Positions 16,822 to 24,541 of a DNA stretch of 40,459 nt are shown here, one piece after another; position 1 is the first letter of the stretch, and each line of letters starts with the position of its first letter. Location: positions 1 through 40,459 of the forward strand of contig JAUIHM010000022.1 of assembly GCA_030432315.1 (NCBI GenBank), read 5' to 3'. The notes beneath the pieces are model-generated. The model was given only the letters and a program-made list of their open reading frames with translations. It made no database searches and was not told the origin of the DNA. The position numbers were made by a program, and so were the translations under genes. Origin of the DNA: Alphaproteobacteria bacterium (lineage in GTDB: Bacteria > Pseudomonadota > Alphaproteobacteria > Rhodobacterales > Rhodobacteraceae).

Positions 16822-16842
16822 TTGGTGATGACCAACCGGTCA
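16822..16842. promoter_or_regulatory. Overlapping small palindromes upstream of dctP
   Basis: TTGGT-GATG-ACCAA (16822-16835) and TGACC-AACC-GGTCA (16829-16842) overlap each other about 42-62 bases before the dctP ATG. Short TGGT/ACCA palindromes resemble operators of GntR/FadR-type regulators, though those normally have a three-base centre. No regulator gene is adjacent to dctPQM, so this is a weak call. Confidence 0.25.
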
Positions 16843-16883
16843 GTGGCCGGAGGTTCAACAAATGTTTCCCGGGAGGAAAATAA

Positions 16884-17891
16884 ATGCGTTCCAACATCAC
16901 ACTTGCCCTCGCAGCAGGGCTTGCGACACTGGCATCGGTTCCCGCACTGGCGGCCTGCGATGATGGCGAGACCGTCATCAAGTTTGCCCATGTCACCAAT
17001 TCGGACAACCACCCCAAGGGGATCGCGGCGCAGCTGTTCGCCGACCGGGTCAATGAGGAGATGAACGGGACCGTCTGTGTCGAGGTCTATCCGAACTCGA
17101 CGCTCTATGACGACGACAAGGTTCTCGAGGCGATGCTCCAGGGCGACGTGCAGCTTGCGGCGCCGTCGCTGTCGAAATTCGAGACGTTCACCAAGAAGCT
17201 GCGGCTGTTCGACCTGCCGTTCGTGTTCGTCGACATTGATGCGGTGGACCGGTACCAGAATTCCGAGGACGGGCAGGCGCTGCTGAACTCGATGGAGCGC
17301 AAGGGGCTCAAGGGCCTCGGTTTCTGGCATTCGGGCATGAAGCAGCTTTCGGCCAACAGGCCGCTGCTGGAGCCGTCGGATGCGGCGGGGCTGAAGTTCC
17401 GCATCCAGCCGTCTGACGTGCTGCAGGCGCAGTTCGAGGCGCTGGGGGCCAATCCGCAGAAAATGGCGTTCTCGGAAGTGTACGGCGCGCTGCAGACCGG
17501 TGTCGTCGACGGTCAGGAAAATACCTGGTCGAACATCTACGGTCAGAAGTTCTTCGAGGTGCAGGACGGCGTCACCGAGACCAATCACGGGGTGCTCGAC
17601 TACATGGTCGTGACGTCGACCGAGTGGTGGGACGGGCTTGATCCGGCGGTGCGCGACCAGCTCAACACCATCATGCTCGAAGTGACGGCGGAGCGGAACG
17701 CGGCGATTACCGATGTGGAGAATGCCTCGAAGGAAGCCGTGATCGCCACCGGCACCGAAGTGCGCGAACTGACCCCGGAGCAGCGCGCCGACTGGGTCGA
17801 GGCGGTGCGTCCGGTCTGGGACCAGTTCGCGGATGAGATCGGTGTCGAGACGATCGAGGCCGCGGTCTCCTACAACGAAATGACCAACTGA
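16884..17891 (+). CDS. dctP: TRAP C4-dicarboxylate-binding protein DctP
   Basis: A 335-residue periplasmic binding protein. The signal peptide is clear (Arg/Asn, hydrophobic core, cleavage probably after LAA/ALA near residue 23). The central block LKFRIQPSDVLQAQFEALGA carries the arginine that in TRAP binding proteins holds the carboxylate, and KMAFSEVYGALQTGVVDGQE is the family signature. QTGVVDGQENTWSNIYGQK and HGVLDYMVV resemble DctP of Rhodobacter capsulatus, pointing to malate, succinate or fumarate. The ATG follows a good GGGAGGA site. First gene of dctPQM, separated from dctQ by 122 bases with a strong hairpin. Confidence 0.93.
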   Translation: MRSNITLALAAGLATLASVPALAACDDGETVIKFAHVTNSDNHPKGIAAQLFADRVNEEMNGTVCVEVYPNSTLYDDDKVLEAMLQGDVQLAAPSLSKFETFTKKLRLFDLPFVFVDIDAVDRYQNSEDGQALLNSMERKGLKGLGFWHSGMKQLSANRPLLEPSDAAGLKFRIQPSDVLQAQFEALGANPQKMAFSEVYGALQTGVVDGQENTWSNIYGQKFFEVQDGVTETNHGVLDYMVVTSTEWWDGLDPAVRDQLNTIMLEVTAERNAAITDVENASKEAVIATGTEVRELTPEQRADWVEAVRPVWDQFADEIGVETIEAAVSYNEMTN

Positions 17892-17946
17892 TCCCGACCG
17901 CCAGGCGGGTTCCCCTCAGGGGGGGGCCGTCCGGCGCGCGCTTAGC

Positions 17947-17981
17947 GGACCGGCCCGCCGGGAGTCCCCGCGGGCCGGTCC
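17947..17981 (+). repeat. Strong intercistronic hairpin between dctP and dctQ
   Basis: Perfect 12-bp arms GGACCGGCCCGC (17947-17958) and GCGGGCCGGTCC (17970-17981) enclose an 11-nt loop that can itself form three more G-C pairs after one mismatch. No T run follows, so full termination is not expected. In binding-protein operons such hairpins protect the upstream messenger and let the binding protein be made in excess; that function is inferred here from position. A smaller CCCC/GGGG hairpin lies just before it, around 17912-17921. Confidence 0.7.
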
Positions 17982-18013
17982 CTCCGGCAACCAAGTTTCA
18001 GGAGGGTCGACCG

Positions 18014-18643
18014 ATGTCCTACAAGGCCGAAACGGCTCTGGGACGGGCCGTAAACGGGATCGAGGAATCGCTGATTGCGGTGATCCTCGGACTGATGACG
18101 GTCATTACCTTCGCCAATGTCGTCGCGCGGTATGTCTTCAATTCCAACGTTCTCTGGGCGCTCGAGGCGACGGTTTTCCTGTTCGCCTGGCTGGTGCTGA
18201 TCGGTGCGTCCTATGTGGTCAAGATCTCCGGGCATCTCGGGGTCGATGTGGTGGTGCGGATGTTTTCCGAGGGCAGTCGGCGCAGGCTGACGCTGCTGGC
18301 GGGGCTCTGCTGCATTGCCTACTGCGTGCTGCTGCTGATCGGCACCTGGCAGTACTGGCTGCCGTTTGTCGGCAAACAGGCCTGGTACGAGGTCAATGAC
18401 ATCCGGATGCCGGACTGGCTGCGGTTCATCGAGCCGATCCTCAATGAGGGGGAGCCGTATGAGAAGCTGCCGCGGTTCATTCCGTATTTCGCGCTGCCGC
18501 TCGGCATGGTGCTGCTGACGTGGCGGTTCGTCGAGGCGACCCTGAAGGTCTGGAAAGGCGGTTCGGAGCTGCTGATCGCCAGCCATGAGGCGGAAGAAAT
18601 GGTTGAGGAAGCGGCGGCGGCCGGTGCGAAGGGAGCGGACTGA
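18014..18643 (+). CDS. dctQ: TRAP transporter small permease DctQ
   Basis: A 209-residue inner-membrane protein with four clear hydrophobic helices (about residues 18-42, 50-72, 95-118 and 155-178), as expected for the small TRAP subunit. VIAVILGLMTVITFANVVAR-like sequence at the first helix and the arginine after it (FANVVARYVF) are family traits, as is ALEATVFLFAWLVLIGASYV. It is slightly longer than average, because of an extra soluble loop before the last helix. GGAGGG stands about 8 bases before the ATG. The dctM ATG follows 3 bases after its stop. Confidence 0.92.
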   Translation: MSYKAETALGRAVNGIEESLIAVILGLMTVITFANVVARYVFNSNVLWALEATVFLFAWLVLIGASYVVKISGHLGVDVVVRMFSEGSRRRLTLLAGLCCIAYCVLLLIGTWQYWLPFVGKQAWYEVNDIRMPDWLRFIEPILNEGEPYEKLPRFIPYFALPLGMVLLTWRFVEATLKVWKGGSELLIASHEAEEMVEEAAAAGAKGAD

Positions 18644-18646
18644 ACC

Positions 18647-20023
18647 ATGGATATCCTGTTCCTTTTCCTGATGGTCATCGGTTTCATGCTGATCGGCGTG
18701 CCGATCGCCGTGAGCCTCGGCCTGTCGTCGATCATCTTCATGCTGATGTTTTCCGACACCTCGCTCGGGTCGATTGCACAGCAGCTGTTCAACGCCTTTT
18801 CGGGGCATTACACGCTTCTGGCGATCCCGTTCTTCATCCTTGCATCGACCTTCATGTCGACTGGAGGGGTGGCCAAGCGGATCATCCGGTTCGCGATTGC
18901 CTGTGTCGGGCACATGCGCGGCGGCCTGGCGATGGCGGCGGTGTTTGCCTGCATGATGTTCGCGGCCCTGTCGGGATCGTCGCCGGCGACGGTGGTGGCG
19001 ATCGGTTCGATCTGCATCGCCGGCATGCGTCAGGTGGGGTACACCAAGGATTTTGCGGCCGGGGTGATCTGCAACGCCGGTACGCTCGGCATCCTGATCC
19101 CGCCGTCGATCGTGATGGTGGTGTATGCCGCCTCGGTGGACGTGTCGGTAGGGCGGATGTTCCTGGCCGGGGTGATCCCGGGTCTGCTCGCCGGGCTGAT
19201 GCTGATGATCGGCATTTATTTCGCCGCCCGCTGGAAGGACATTCCCAAACAGCCCTGGGCGGGCTGGGGCGAGGTTTTCGCCGCGGCGAAGGATGCGGGC
19301 TGGGGTCTGTTCCTGATCGTGATCATTCTCGGCGGCATTTACGGCGGGGTCTTCACGCCGACCGAGGCGGCGGCGGTGGCGGCGGTCTATTCGTTCCTGA
19401 TCGCCAATTTTGTCTACCGCGACATGGGGCCGCTGCATGATCCGGACGGGGAGCGCAACCATTCGCTGCTCAAACGGCCCTGGGCGCTGATCACGGCGTT
19501 CATCCACCCGGACGCGAAGAAGGCGCTGTTCGAATCCGGCAAGGTGACCATCATGCTGATGTTCATCATCGCCAATGCGCTGATCCTCAAGCACGTGCTG
19601 ACCGATGAGCAGGTGCCGCAGCACATCACCAGCGCGCTGCTCGGGGCCGGGTTCGGGCCGGTGATGTTCCTGATCGCGGTCAACGTGATCCTGCTGATCG
19701 GCGGTCAGTTCATGGAACCGTCGGGGCTGATCGTCATCGTGGCACCCTTGGTGTTCCCGATTGCGATGGAACTTGGCATCGATCCGATTCACCTCGGGAT
19801 CATCATGGTGGTCAACATGGAGATCGGGATGATAACGCCGCCCGTAGGGCTGAACCTGTTCGTGACCTCTTCGGTGGCGTCGATGCCGATGCTGGACGTG
19901 GTGCGGGCGGCTCTGCCGTGGCTCGGCATTCTGTTCATCTTCCTGATCATCATCACCTATGTGCCCTGGGTCTCGACATGGATGCCGACCCTGTTCATGG
20001 GGCCGGAGATCCTGATCCGTTAG
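18647..20023 (+). CDS. dctM: TRAP C4-dicarboxylate large permease DctM
   Basis: A 458-residue polytopic membrane protein that forms the sodium-coupled translocation path of the TRAP system. The first half carries FAALSGSSPATVVAIGSI and GTLGILIPPSIVMVVYA, and the second half carries GQFMEPSGLIVIVAPL and the C4-dicarboxylate-type ending of the substrate site, GMITPPVGLNLFV. A hydrophilic insertion of about 45 residues (near 260-300) separates the halves, giving a length above the usual 425-440. Last gene of dctPQM, ending just before a hairpin shared with the convergent regulator gene. Confidence 0.94.
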   Translation: MDILFLFLMVIGFMLIGVPIAVSLGLSSIIFMLMFSDTSLGSIAQQLFNAFSGHYTLLAIPFFILASTFMSTGGVAKRIIRFAIACVGHMRGGLAMAAVFACMMFAALSGSSPATVVAIGSICIAGMRQVGYTKDFAAGVICNAGTLGILIPPSIVMVVYAASVDVSVGRMFLAGVIPGLLAGLMLMIGIYFAARWKDIPKQPWAGWGEVFAAAKDAGWGLFLIVIILGGIYGGVFTPTEAAAVAAVYSFLIANFVYRDMGPLHDPDGERNHSLLKRPWALITAFIHPDAKKALFESGKVTIMLMFIIANALILKHVLTDEQVPQHITSALLGAGFGPVMFLIAVNVILLIGGQFMEPSGLIVIVAPLVFPIAMELGIDPIHLGIIMVVNMEIGMITPPVGLNLFVTSSVASMPMLDVVRAALPWLGILFIFLIIITYVPWVSTWMPTLFMGPEILIR

Positions 20024-20037
20024 GGGGCAAAGTAAAT

Positions 20038-20064
20038 CCCGGGACCGGCAGCACCGGTCCCGGG
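20038..20064. terminator. Hairpin between convergent dctM and lacI-type genes
   Basis: Perfect 11-bp arms CCCGGGACCGG (20038-20048) and CCGGTCCCGGG (20054-20064) enclose a 5-base loop. It starts 15 bases past the dctM stop and lies 5 bases past the regulator stop. In the minus direction it is followed by ATTTACTTT, a weak T-rich tail; in the plus direction no T run follows. It probably serves both transcripts, better for the regulator. Confidence 0.6.
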
Positions 20065-20069
20065 ACCGG

Positions 20070-21137
20070 TCAGTGTATGTCTTCGGGAACTTCGAGGATT
20101 TGCAGGCTCTCGGCGGAAGCTCCGGCGAGGGCCTTGAGCACGCTGTCGGCGAGGCCGGTTCCTGCGGTGCGGAAGTCCTCGCCCACCACCAGCACCTCCG
20201 GTCGGAACTGCTTGAGGATTTCGTAGGATTCCTTGCTGACAAGATCGAAGTCGCGACCCGGTTTCAGGCCGAGTTCCTCGGCGGCGCTGATGATGTAGAT
20301 TGCCGATGCGGCGCTGGCGCAGACGAAACCGTCCGGCCGGTGGTCCGAGCGCAGGATCCGCTGAATTTCGGTGCGGATTGCATCGCGGCTGTCGTCGATG
20401 GTGGTATTGTGCACCGGCACGTCCATCAGGCCGAGATCGCCGACCGCCCGCCGGAACGCGCCCATCAGCAGCTGGGCATAGTTGAGATTCATCGGTGGTG
20501 GCAGAAGGGTGATCTGCCGCCGGCCGCGGGCGGCCAGCGCCTCGATCGCCATGGCGCCGAATTTCTCGATGTCGAAATCGTACCAGGGATGCTGGAACGC
20601 CAGGTCGGTCCGGCCGTGGGTGGCGAAGGGCATGCCGTTATCGTGCAGGTAGACCGCCCGCGGGTCCTGCGGCATGGTGCGCGAAAAGATCACCGCATCG
20701 GCGGAGCCGGTTTCGACGATGTAGCGCACCGGCACCATCGGGTCGGTGCGGATGTCGTAGGGGGTGACGATCAGGTGGTACGGGGTGCCGGAGAGACGCT
20801 CGGAAATTCCGTAGATCAGGTGGGACCCCAGACCGAGGATTTCGGTTTCGGTGGAGAGGATCAGCGAAATGACGTTGGTTCGGCCGGTGCGCAGACGCAC
20901 CCCGGCGCGGTTCGGACGGTATCCGATCTGCTTGGCGACGAGACGCACGCGTTCCTTGGTCGCCTCGCCGATGTCGGGCGCGTCGTTCAGGGCGCGCGAC
21001 ACGGTGGTGACACCAAGGCCGGTCATGAAGGCGATGGTTTTCAGGGTCGGCCGTTTTGCCGGGCCGCCGGAAGCCGGCGCAGGTCTTGCGGACCCGTCAT
21101 CCATGAGTTTCGCCCTGTCTGTCTGCGTGGGTTTCAT
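20070..21137 (-). CDS. LacI-family transcriptional regulator of the sugar locus
   Basis: A 355-residue regulator. The N-terminal helix-turn-helix is TLKTIAFMTGLGVTTVSRALN (about 31-51), followed by the hinge region IGYRPNRAGVRLRTGRTNVI, then a periplasmic-binding-protein-like sensor domain. An unusually long Ala/Pro-rich tail of about 30 residues precedes the HTH, so the ATG at 21104, which has AGGG before it, could be the true start (344 residues). It is divergent from the ABC sugar genes and lies next to a perfect LacI-type operator. It presumably senses a mannoside, xyloside or breakdown product and represses the locus and itself. Confidence 0.92.
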   Translation of the reverse strand: MKPTQTDRAKLMDDGSARPAPASGGPAKRPTLKTIAFMTGLGVTTVSRALNDAPDIGEATKERVRLVAKQIGYRPNRAGVRLRTGRTNVISLILSTETEILGLGSHLIYGISERLSGTPYHLIVTPYDIRTDPMVPVRYIVETGSADAVIFSRTMPQDPRAVYLHDNGMPFATHGRTDLAFQHPWYDFDIEKFGAMAIEALAARGRRQITLLPPPMNLNYAQLLMGAFRRAVGDLGLMDVPVHNTTIDDSRDAIRTEIQRILRSDHRPDGFVCASAASAIYIISAAEELGLKPGRDFDLVSKESYEILKQFRPEVLVVGEDFRTAGTGLADSVLKALAGASAESLQILEVPEDIH

Positions 21138-21172
21138 CGCGAATCAGCATAGGTGCAAAAATGACGGAGGGG

Positions 21173-21190
21173 AACTGAAACGTTTCAGTT
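21173..21190. promoter_or_regulatory. LacI-family operator, perfect 18-bp palindrome
   Basis: AACTGAAACGTTTCAGTT is fully symmetric with the central CG step typical of LacI/GalR-family sites, around a TGAAACGTTTCA core. It lies 36-53 bases upstream of the regulator ATG and about 190 bases upstream of the predicted ABC promoter. Autorepression is therefore the most direct effect; control of the ABC operon would need a second weaker site or looping. Confidence 0.82.
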
Positions 21191-21375
21191 TTTTGCGGAA
21201 AGACCGGCCCGGGTGACTGCTGCGGATCCATGGTTGCAGGGGTGGGGTGCTCGGGGTTTTCCGCCGAAACATTCCCCAGGGAGGCGCAAAACCCTACAAG
21301 TGTGATGTGTAATGGATTGGAATTTTTGGGAATTAATTAATTTGATTCACGAACGAAACAACCCCCATTCAGGCG

Positions 21376-21404
21376 TTGCTTTTGAGGGGAGGCTCGACTA
21401 GCAT
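21376..21404 (+). promoter_or_regulatory. Putative sigma70-type promoter of the sugar ABC operon
   Basis: TTGCTT (21376-21381) and TAGCAT (21399-21404) are separated by exactly 17 bases. Each hexamer keeps the most conserved positions. Transcription would start near 21411, leaving a leader of about 29 nt with an AGGGAGA ribosome-binding site before the ATG at 21440. The AT-rich block upstream (21320-21350) may help polymerase or activator binding. Confidence 0.5.
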
Positions 21405-21439
21405 TTCACCTGCAACGATACAGTTCAGGGAGAGAATTA

Positions 21440-22672
21440 ATGAAAATTCGTTCGATGTTCGCGGCGCTCGCCGCGACGGCGGCCATGCCGTTGACCGCGC
21501 ATGCGGTCGATCTCGAGGTCACGCACTGGTGGACCTCAGGTGGTGAAGCTGCCGCCGTGGCCGAGTTCGCCAAGGCCTTCGATGCCACCGGCAACCACTG
21601 GGTCGACGGCGCGATCGCCGGTTCCGGCGGCACCGCGCGGCCGATCATGATCAGCCGCATCACCGGCGGTGATCCGATGGCCGCGACGCAGTTCAACCAC
21701 GGCCGTCAGGCCGAGGAGCTGGTGGAAGCGGGCCTGATGCGCGATCTTACGGACGTGGCAGAGGCCGAAGGCTGGGCCGATCTGGTCAATCCGCCGACGC
21801 TGCTCGATGCCTGCACGCTCGACGGCAGGATCTACTGCGTGCCGGTGAACATTCACTCGTGGCAGTGGCTGTGGCTGTCCAACCAGGCGTTTGCCGATGC
21901 CGGCGTGCCGGTTCCGGCCAACTGGGATGAATTCGTCGCCGCAGCGCCCGCGCTCGAAGCGGCCGGCAAGATACCTCTCGCCGTCGGTCAGCAACCCTGG
22001 CAGACCTCGGGCGCGTTCGACGTGCTGCTGGTGGCGCTCGCCGGGCCGGACGTTTTCAGGAAGGTCTATGGCGACAAGGACGCGGAAGCTGCCGCCGGAC
22101 CGGAGATCGCCCGGGTGTTCCAGGCCGCCGACGACGCACGCCGCATGTCGGCCAATTCCAACGTCCAGGACTGGAACCAGGCAACCAACCTGGTGATCAC
22201 CGGCCAGGCCGGCGGTCAGATCATGGGCGACTGGGCCCAGGGCGAGTTTCAGGTGGCCGGTCAGGTTGCCGGCGAGGACTATACCTGTCTTCCGGGGCTC
22301 GGTGTGAACGAGATAATCTCGACCGGCGGCGACGCGTTCTACTTCCCGATTGTCGACGATGCGGACGTCACCGAGGCGCAGGGCGTGCTGGCATCGGTAA
22401 TGATGTCGCCGGAAACCCAGGTTGCCTTCAACCTGAAGAAGGGCTCGCTGCCGGTGCGTGGCGACGTCGATCTTGCAGCGGCCAACGACTGCATGAAGAA
22501 GGGGCTTGAGATCCTCGCCTCCGGCAACGTGCTTCCGAGCGTCGACGAACTGCTGTCGCCGGACACGACGACCCAGAAGAACGACCTCTTTGTCGAGTTC
22601 TTCAACAATCCGGACATGACGCCGGAGGACGCACAGGCCCGCTTCGTCGAGATCATCGACAGCGCCGACTGA
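21440..22672 (+). CDS. Sugar ABC transporter substrate-binding protein (CUT1)
   Basis: A 410-residue periplasmic binding protein of the family-1 oligosaccharide type. The signal peptide ends with LTAHA, probably cleaved before VDLEV (about residue 22). The mature start VDLEVTHWWTSGGEAAAVAEF is typical of CUT1 glucoside/oligosaccharide binding proteins. Aromatic residues that could stack on sugar rings are plentiful (HSWQWLWLS, QQPWQTSG, GDWAQGEF). First gene of the catabolic operon. The downstream beta-mannosidase and beta-xylosidase suggest a short beta-1,4-linked hemicellulose oligosaccharide as ligand; the precise sugar cannot be told from sequence. Confidence 0.92.
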   Translation: MKIRSMFAALAATAAMPLTAHAVDLEVTHWWTSGGEAAAVAEFAKAFDATGNHWVDGAIAGSGGTARPIMISRITGGDPMAATQFNHGRQAEELVEAGLMRDLTDVAEAEGWADLVNPPTLLDACTLDGRIYCVPVNIHSWQWLWLSNQAFADAGVPVPANWDEFVAAAPALEAAGKIPLAVGQQPWQTSGAFDVLLVALAGPDVFRKVYGDKDAEAAAGPEIARVFQAADDARRMSANSNVQDWNQATNLVITGQAGGQIMGDWAQGEFQVAGQVAGEDYTCLPGLGVNEIISTGGDAFYFPIVDDADVTEAQGVLASVMMSPETQVAFNLKKGSLPVRGDVDLAAANDCMKKGLEILASGNVLPSVDELLSPDTTTQKNDLFVEFFNNPDMTPEDAQARFVEIIDSAD

Positions 22673-22745
22673 GCGTTTCGCGCGGCGTCGGGTTCACCGG
22701 ACCTGGCGCCACCCCTTTTCTTCCAGGCGACGGGAGGCGGTTCCC

Positions 22746-23639
22746 ATGGCATCGCAGCAGCGACCCGGGCGGTTGTTTCGAAACATGAGCGCGAAGGTCG
22801 CGTCGATTCCGATGATTCTGACGGCGCTGGTCGTCTTTATCGGCGGGACGGCCTGGACGGTGCTCTATTCCTTTACGGATTCCAAGCTGCTGCCGCGGCT
22901 GCGCTTCGTCGGCTTCGACCAGTACGAGCGGCTGTGGTCGGCGAACCGCTGGCTGGTGTCGATCGAGAACCTGGCGATCTACGGGGTCCTGTCGCTGATC
23001 TTCCAGCTGGTGATCGGCTTCATGCTGGCGGTGCTGCTGGATCAGAAAATCCGGTTTGAGAACACGTTCCGCACCATTTTTCTCTATCCCTTCGCGCTGA
23101 GCTTCATCGTTACCGGCCTTGTGTGGCAGTGGATCCTGAACCCGGATTTCGGCATTCAGAGCGTGGTGCGCGGGCTCGGGTTCGAAAGTTTCACATTCGA
23201 TCCGCTCTACAACGCCGACATCGTCATCTACGGCATCCTGATCGCCGGGCTGTGGCAGGGCACCGGGCTGGTGATGTGCCTGATGCTGGCGGGTCTGCGC
23301 GGCATCGACGAGGACATCTGGAAGGCGGCGCGGGTCGACGGCATTCCCGCCTGGAAGACCTACATCCAGATCATCATTCCGATGATGCGGCCGGTTTTCA
23401 TCACCACCCTGGTGATCATCACCAGTGGCATCGTCAAGCTCTACGATCTGGTGGTGGCGCAGACCGGGGGCGGGCCGGGTCTCGCCTCGGAGGTTCCGGC
23501 GAAATACGTCTATGACTTCATGTTTCAGGCGCAGAACCTCGGCCAGGGGTTCGCCGCATCGACGATGATGCTGCTGACGGTGGCGATCATCGTCGTGCCC
23601 TGGGCCTATCTCGAATTCGGAGGCAAGAAGCGTGGCTGA
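22746..23639 (+). CDS. Sugar ABC transporter permease (MalF type)
   Basis: A 297-residue inner-membrane permease with about six helices. The cytoplasmic EAA loop that docks on the ATPase is DIWKAARVDGIPAWKTYIQI followed by IIPMM (about 193-217). The FRTIFLYPFALSFIVTGLVW segment is typical of CUT1 permeases of the MalF/UgpA group. It lacks the long periplasmic insertion of E. coli MalF. The ATG at 22746 is preceded by GGGAGG. A 73-base gap separates it from the binding-protein gene. Its stop lies inside the start of the partner permease (8-base overlap). Confidence 0.93.
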   Translation: MASQQRPGRLFRNMSAKVASIPMILTALVVFIGGTAWTVLYSFTDSKLLPRLRFVGFDQYERLWSANRWLVSIENLAIYGVLSLIFQLVIGFMLAVLLDQKIRFENTFRTIFLYPFALSFIVTGLVWQWILNPDFGIQSVVRGLGFESFTFDPLYNADIVIYGILIAGLWQGTGLVMCLMLAGLRGIDEDIWKAARVDGIPAWKTYIQIIIPMMRPVFITTLVIITSGIVKLYDLVVAQTGGGPGLASEVPAKYVYDFMFQAQNLGQGFAASTMMLLTVAIIVVPWAYLEFGGKKRG

Positions 23640-24537
23640 TACCATGTCGTCCTGGAGTGACGGGCCGCGCGGGCCGAAACCGCGCCCGAGCATTTCCCGC
23701 CGCAACATCATTCTGTACGGCACCCTGATCGTCGTGGCGCTCTACTACCTGCTGCCGCTCTACGTGATGGTGGTCACCTCGCTCAAGGGCATGCCGGAGA
23801 TCCGGCTCGGCAACATCTTCTCTCCGCCGGTCGAGATCACCTTCCAGCCGTGGGTGAAGGCCTGGGCGGAGGCGTGCACCGGGCTGAACTGCGACGGGCT
23901 GAGCCGGGGGTTCTGGAACTCGGTGCGGATCACGGTGCCGTCGGTGATCCTCTCGATCATCATTGCGTCGGTCAACGGCTACGCGCTGGCCAACTGGCGG
24001 TTCAAGGGTGCGCAGACCTTCTTCACCATCCTGATCTTTGGCGCCTTCATTCCCTACCAGGTGATGCTCTATCCGATCGTGATCCTGCTGCGGGAGATGG
24101 GCATCTATGGCACGCTCTGGGGGCTGATCATCGTGCACACGATCTTCGGCATGCCGATCCTGACGCTGCTGTTCCGCAACTATTTCACTTCGATCCCGGA
24201 GGAGCTGTTCAAGGCGGCCCGGGTCGACGGGGCCGGGTTCTGGGGAATCTACTTCAAGATCATGATGCCGATGTCGCTGCCGATCTTCGTGGTCGCGATC
24301 ATTCTGCAGGTAACAGGGATCTGGAACGACTTCCTGTTCGGCGTGGTCTATACCAAGCCCGACCTCTATCCGATGACGGTTCAGCTCAACAACATCGTCA
24401 ATTCGGTCCAGGGAGTGAAGGAATACAACGTCAACATGGCGGCGACGATCCTCACCGGGCTGGTGCCGCTGGTGGTCTATTTTGTCTCCGGAAAACTGTT
24501 CGTGCGCGGCATCGCCGCCGGCGCCGTGAAAGGATAG
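23632..24537 (+). CDS. Sugar ABC transporter permease (MalG type)
   Basis: A 301-residue permease, second half of the heterodimeric CUT1 channel. The EAA loop is EELFKAARVDGAGFWGIYFK followed by IMMPMSLP (about 199-226). The N-terminal LYYLLPLYVMVVTSLK and central FIPYQVMLYPIVILL are typical for MalG/UgpE-type proteins. GTG at 23632 is preferred because GGAGG stands 8 bases before it; the ATG four codons later is the alternative. It overlaps the previous gene by 8 bases and ends 4 bases before the ATPase start, so the transporter genes are tightly coupled. Confidence 0.93.
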   Translation: MADTMSSWSDGPRGPKPRPSISRRNIILYGTLIVVALYYLLPLYVMVVTSLKGMPEIRLGNIFSPPVEITFQPWVKAWAEACTGLNCDGLSRGFWNSVRITVPSVILSIIIASVNGYALANWRFKGAQTFFTILIFGAFIPYQVMLYPIVILLREMGIYGTLWGLIIVHTIFGMPILTLLFRNYFTSIPEELFKAARVDGAGFWGIYFKIMMPMSLPIFVVAIILQVTGIWNDFLFGVVYTKPDLYPMTVQLNNIVNSVQGVKEYNVNMAATILTGLVPLVVYFVSGKLFVRGIAAGAVKG

Positions 24538-24541
24538 CAAC

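Larger units (their letters stand above)
21138..21439. other. 302-base divergent control region of the sugar locus
   Basis: It separates the regulator gene from the ABC operon and contains the LacI operator (21173-21190), an AT-rich self-complementary stretch AATTAATTAATT (21331-21342) and a good promoter for the ABC genes (21376-21404). The middle part (about 21200-21320) shows no clear gene or motif. No second full operator was found near the ABC promoter. Confidence 0.6.

Noticed and set aside
17942-20242. A 766-codon open frame on the minus strand across dctQ and dctM
   Set aside because: Shadow of the TRAP permease genes; Asp/His/Arg-rich with no motif.
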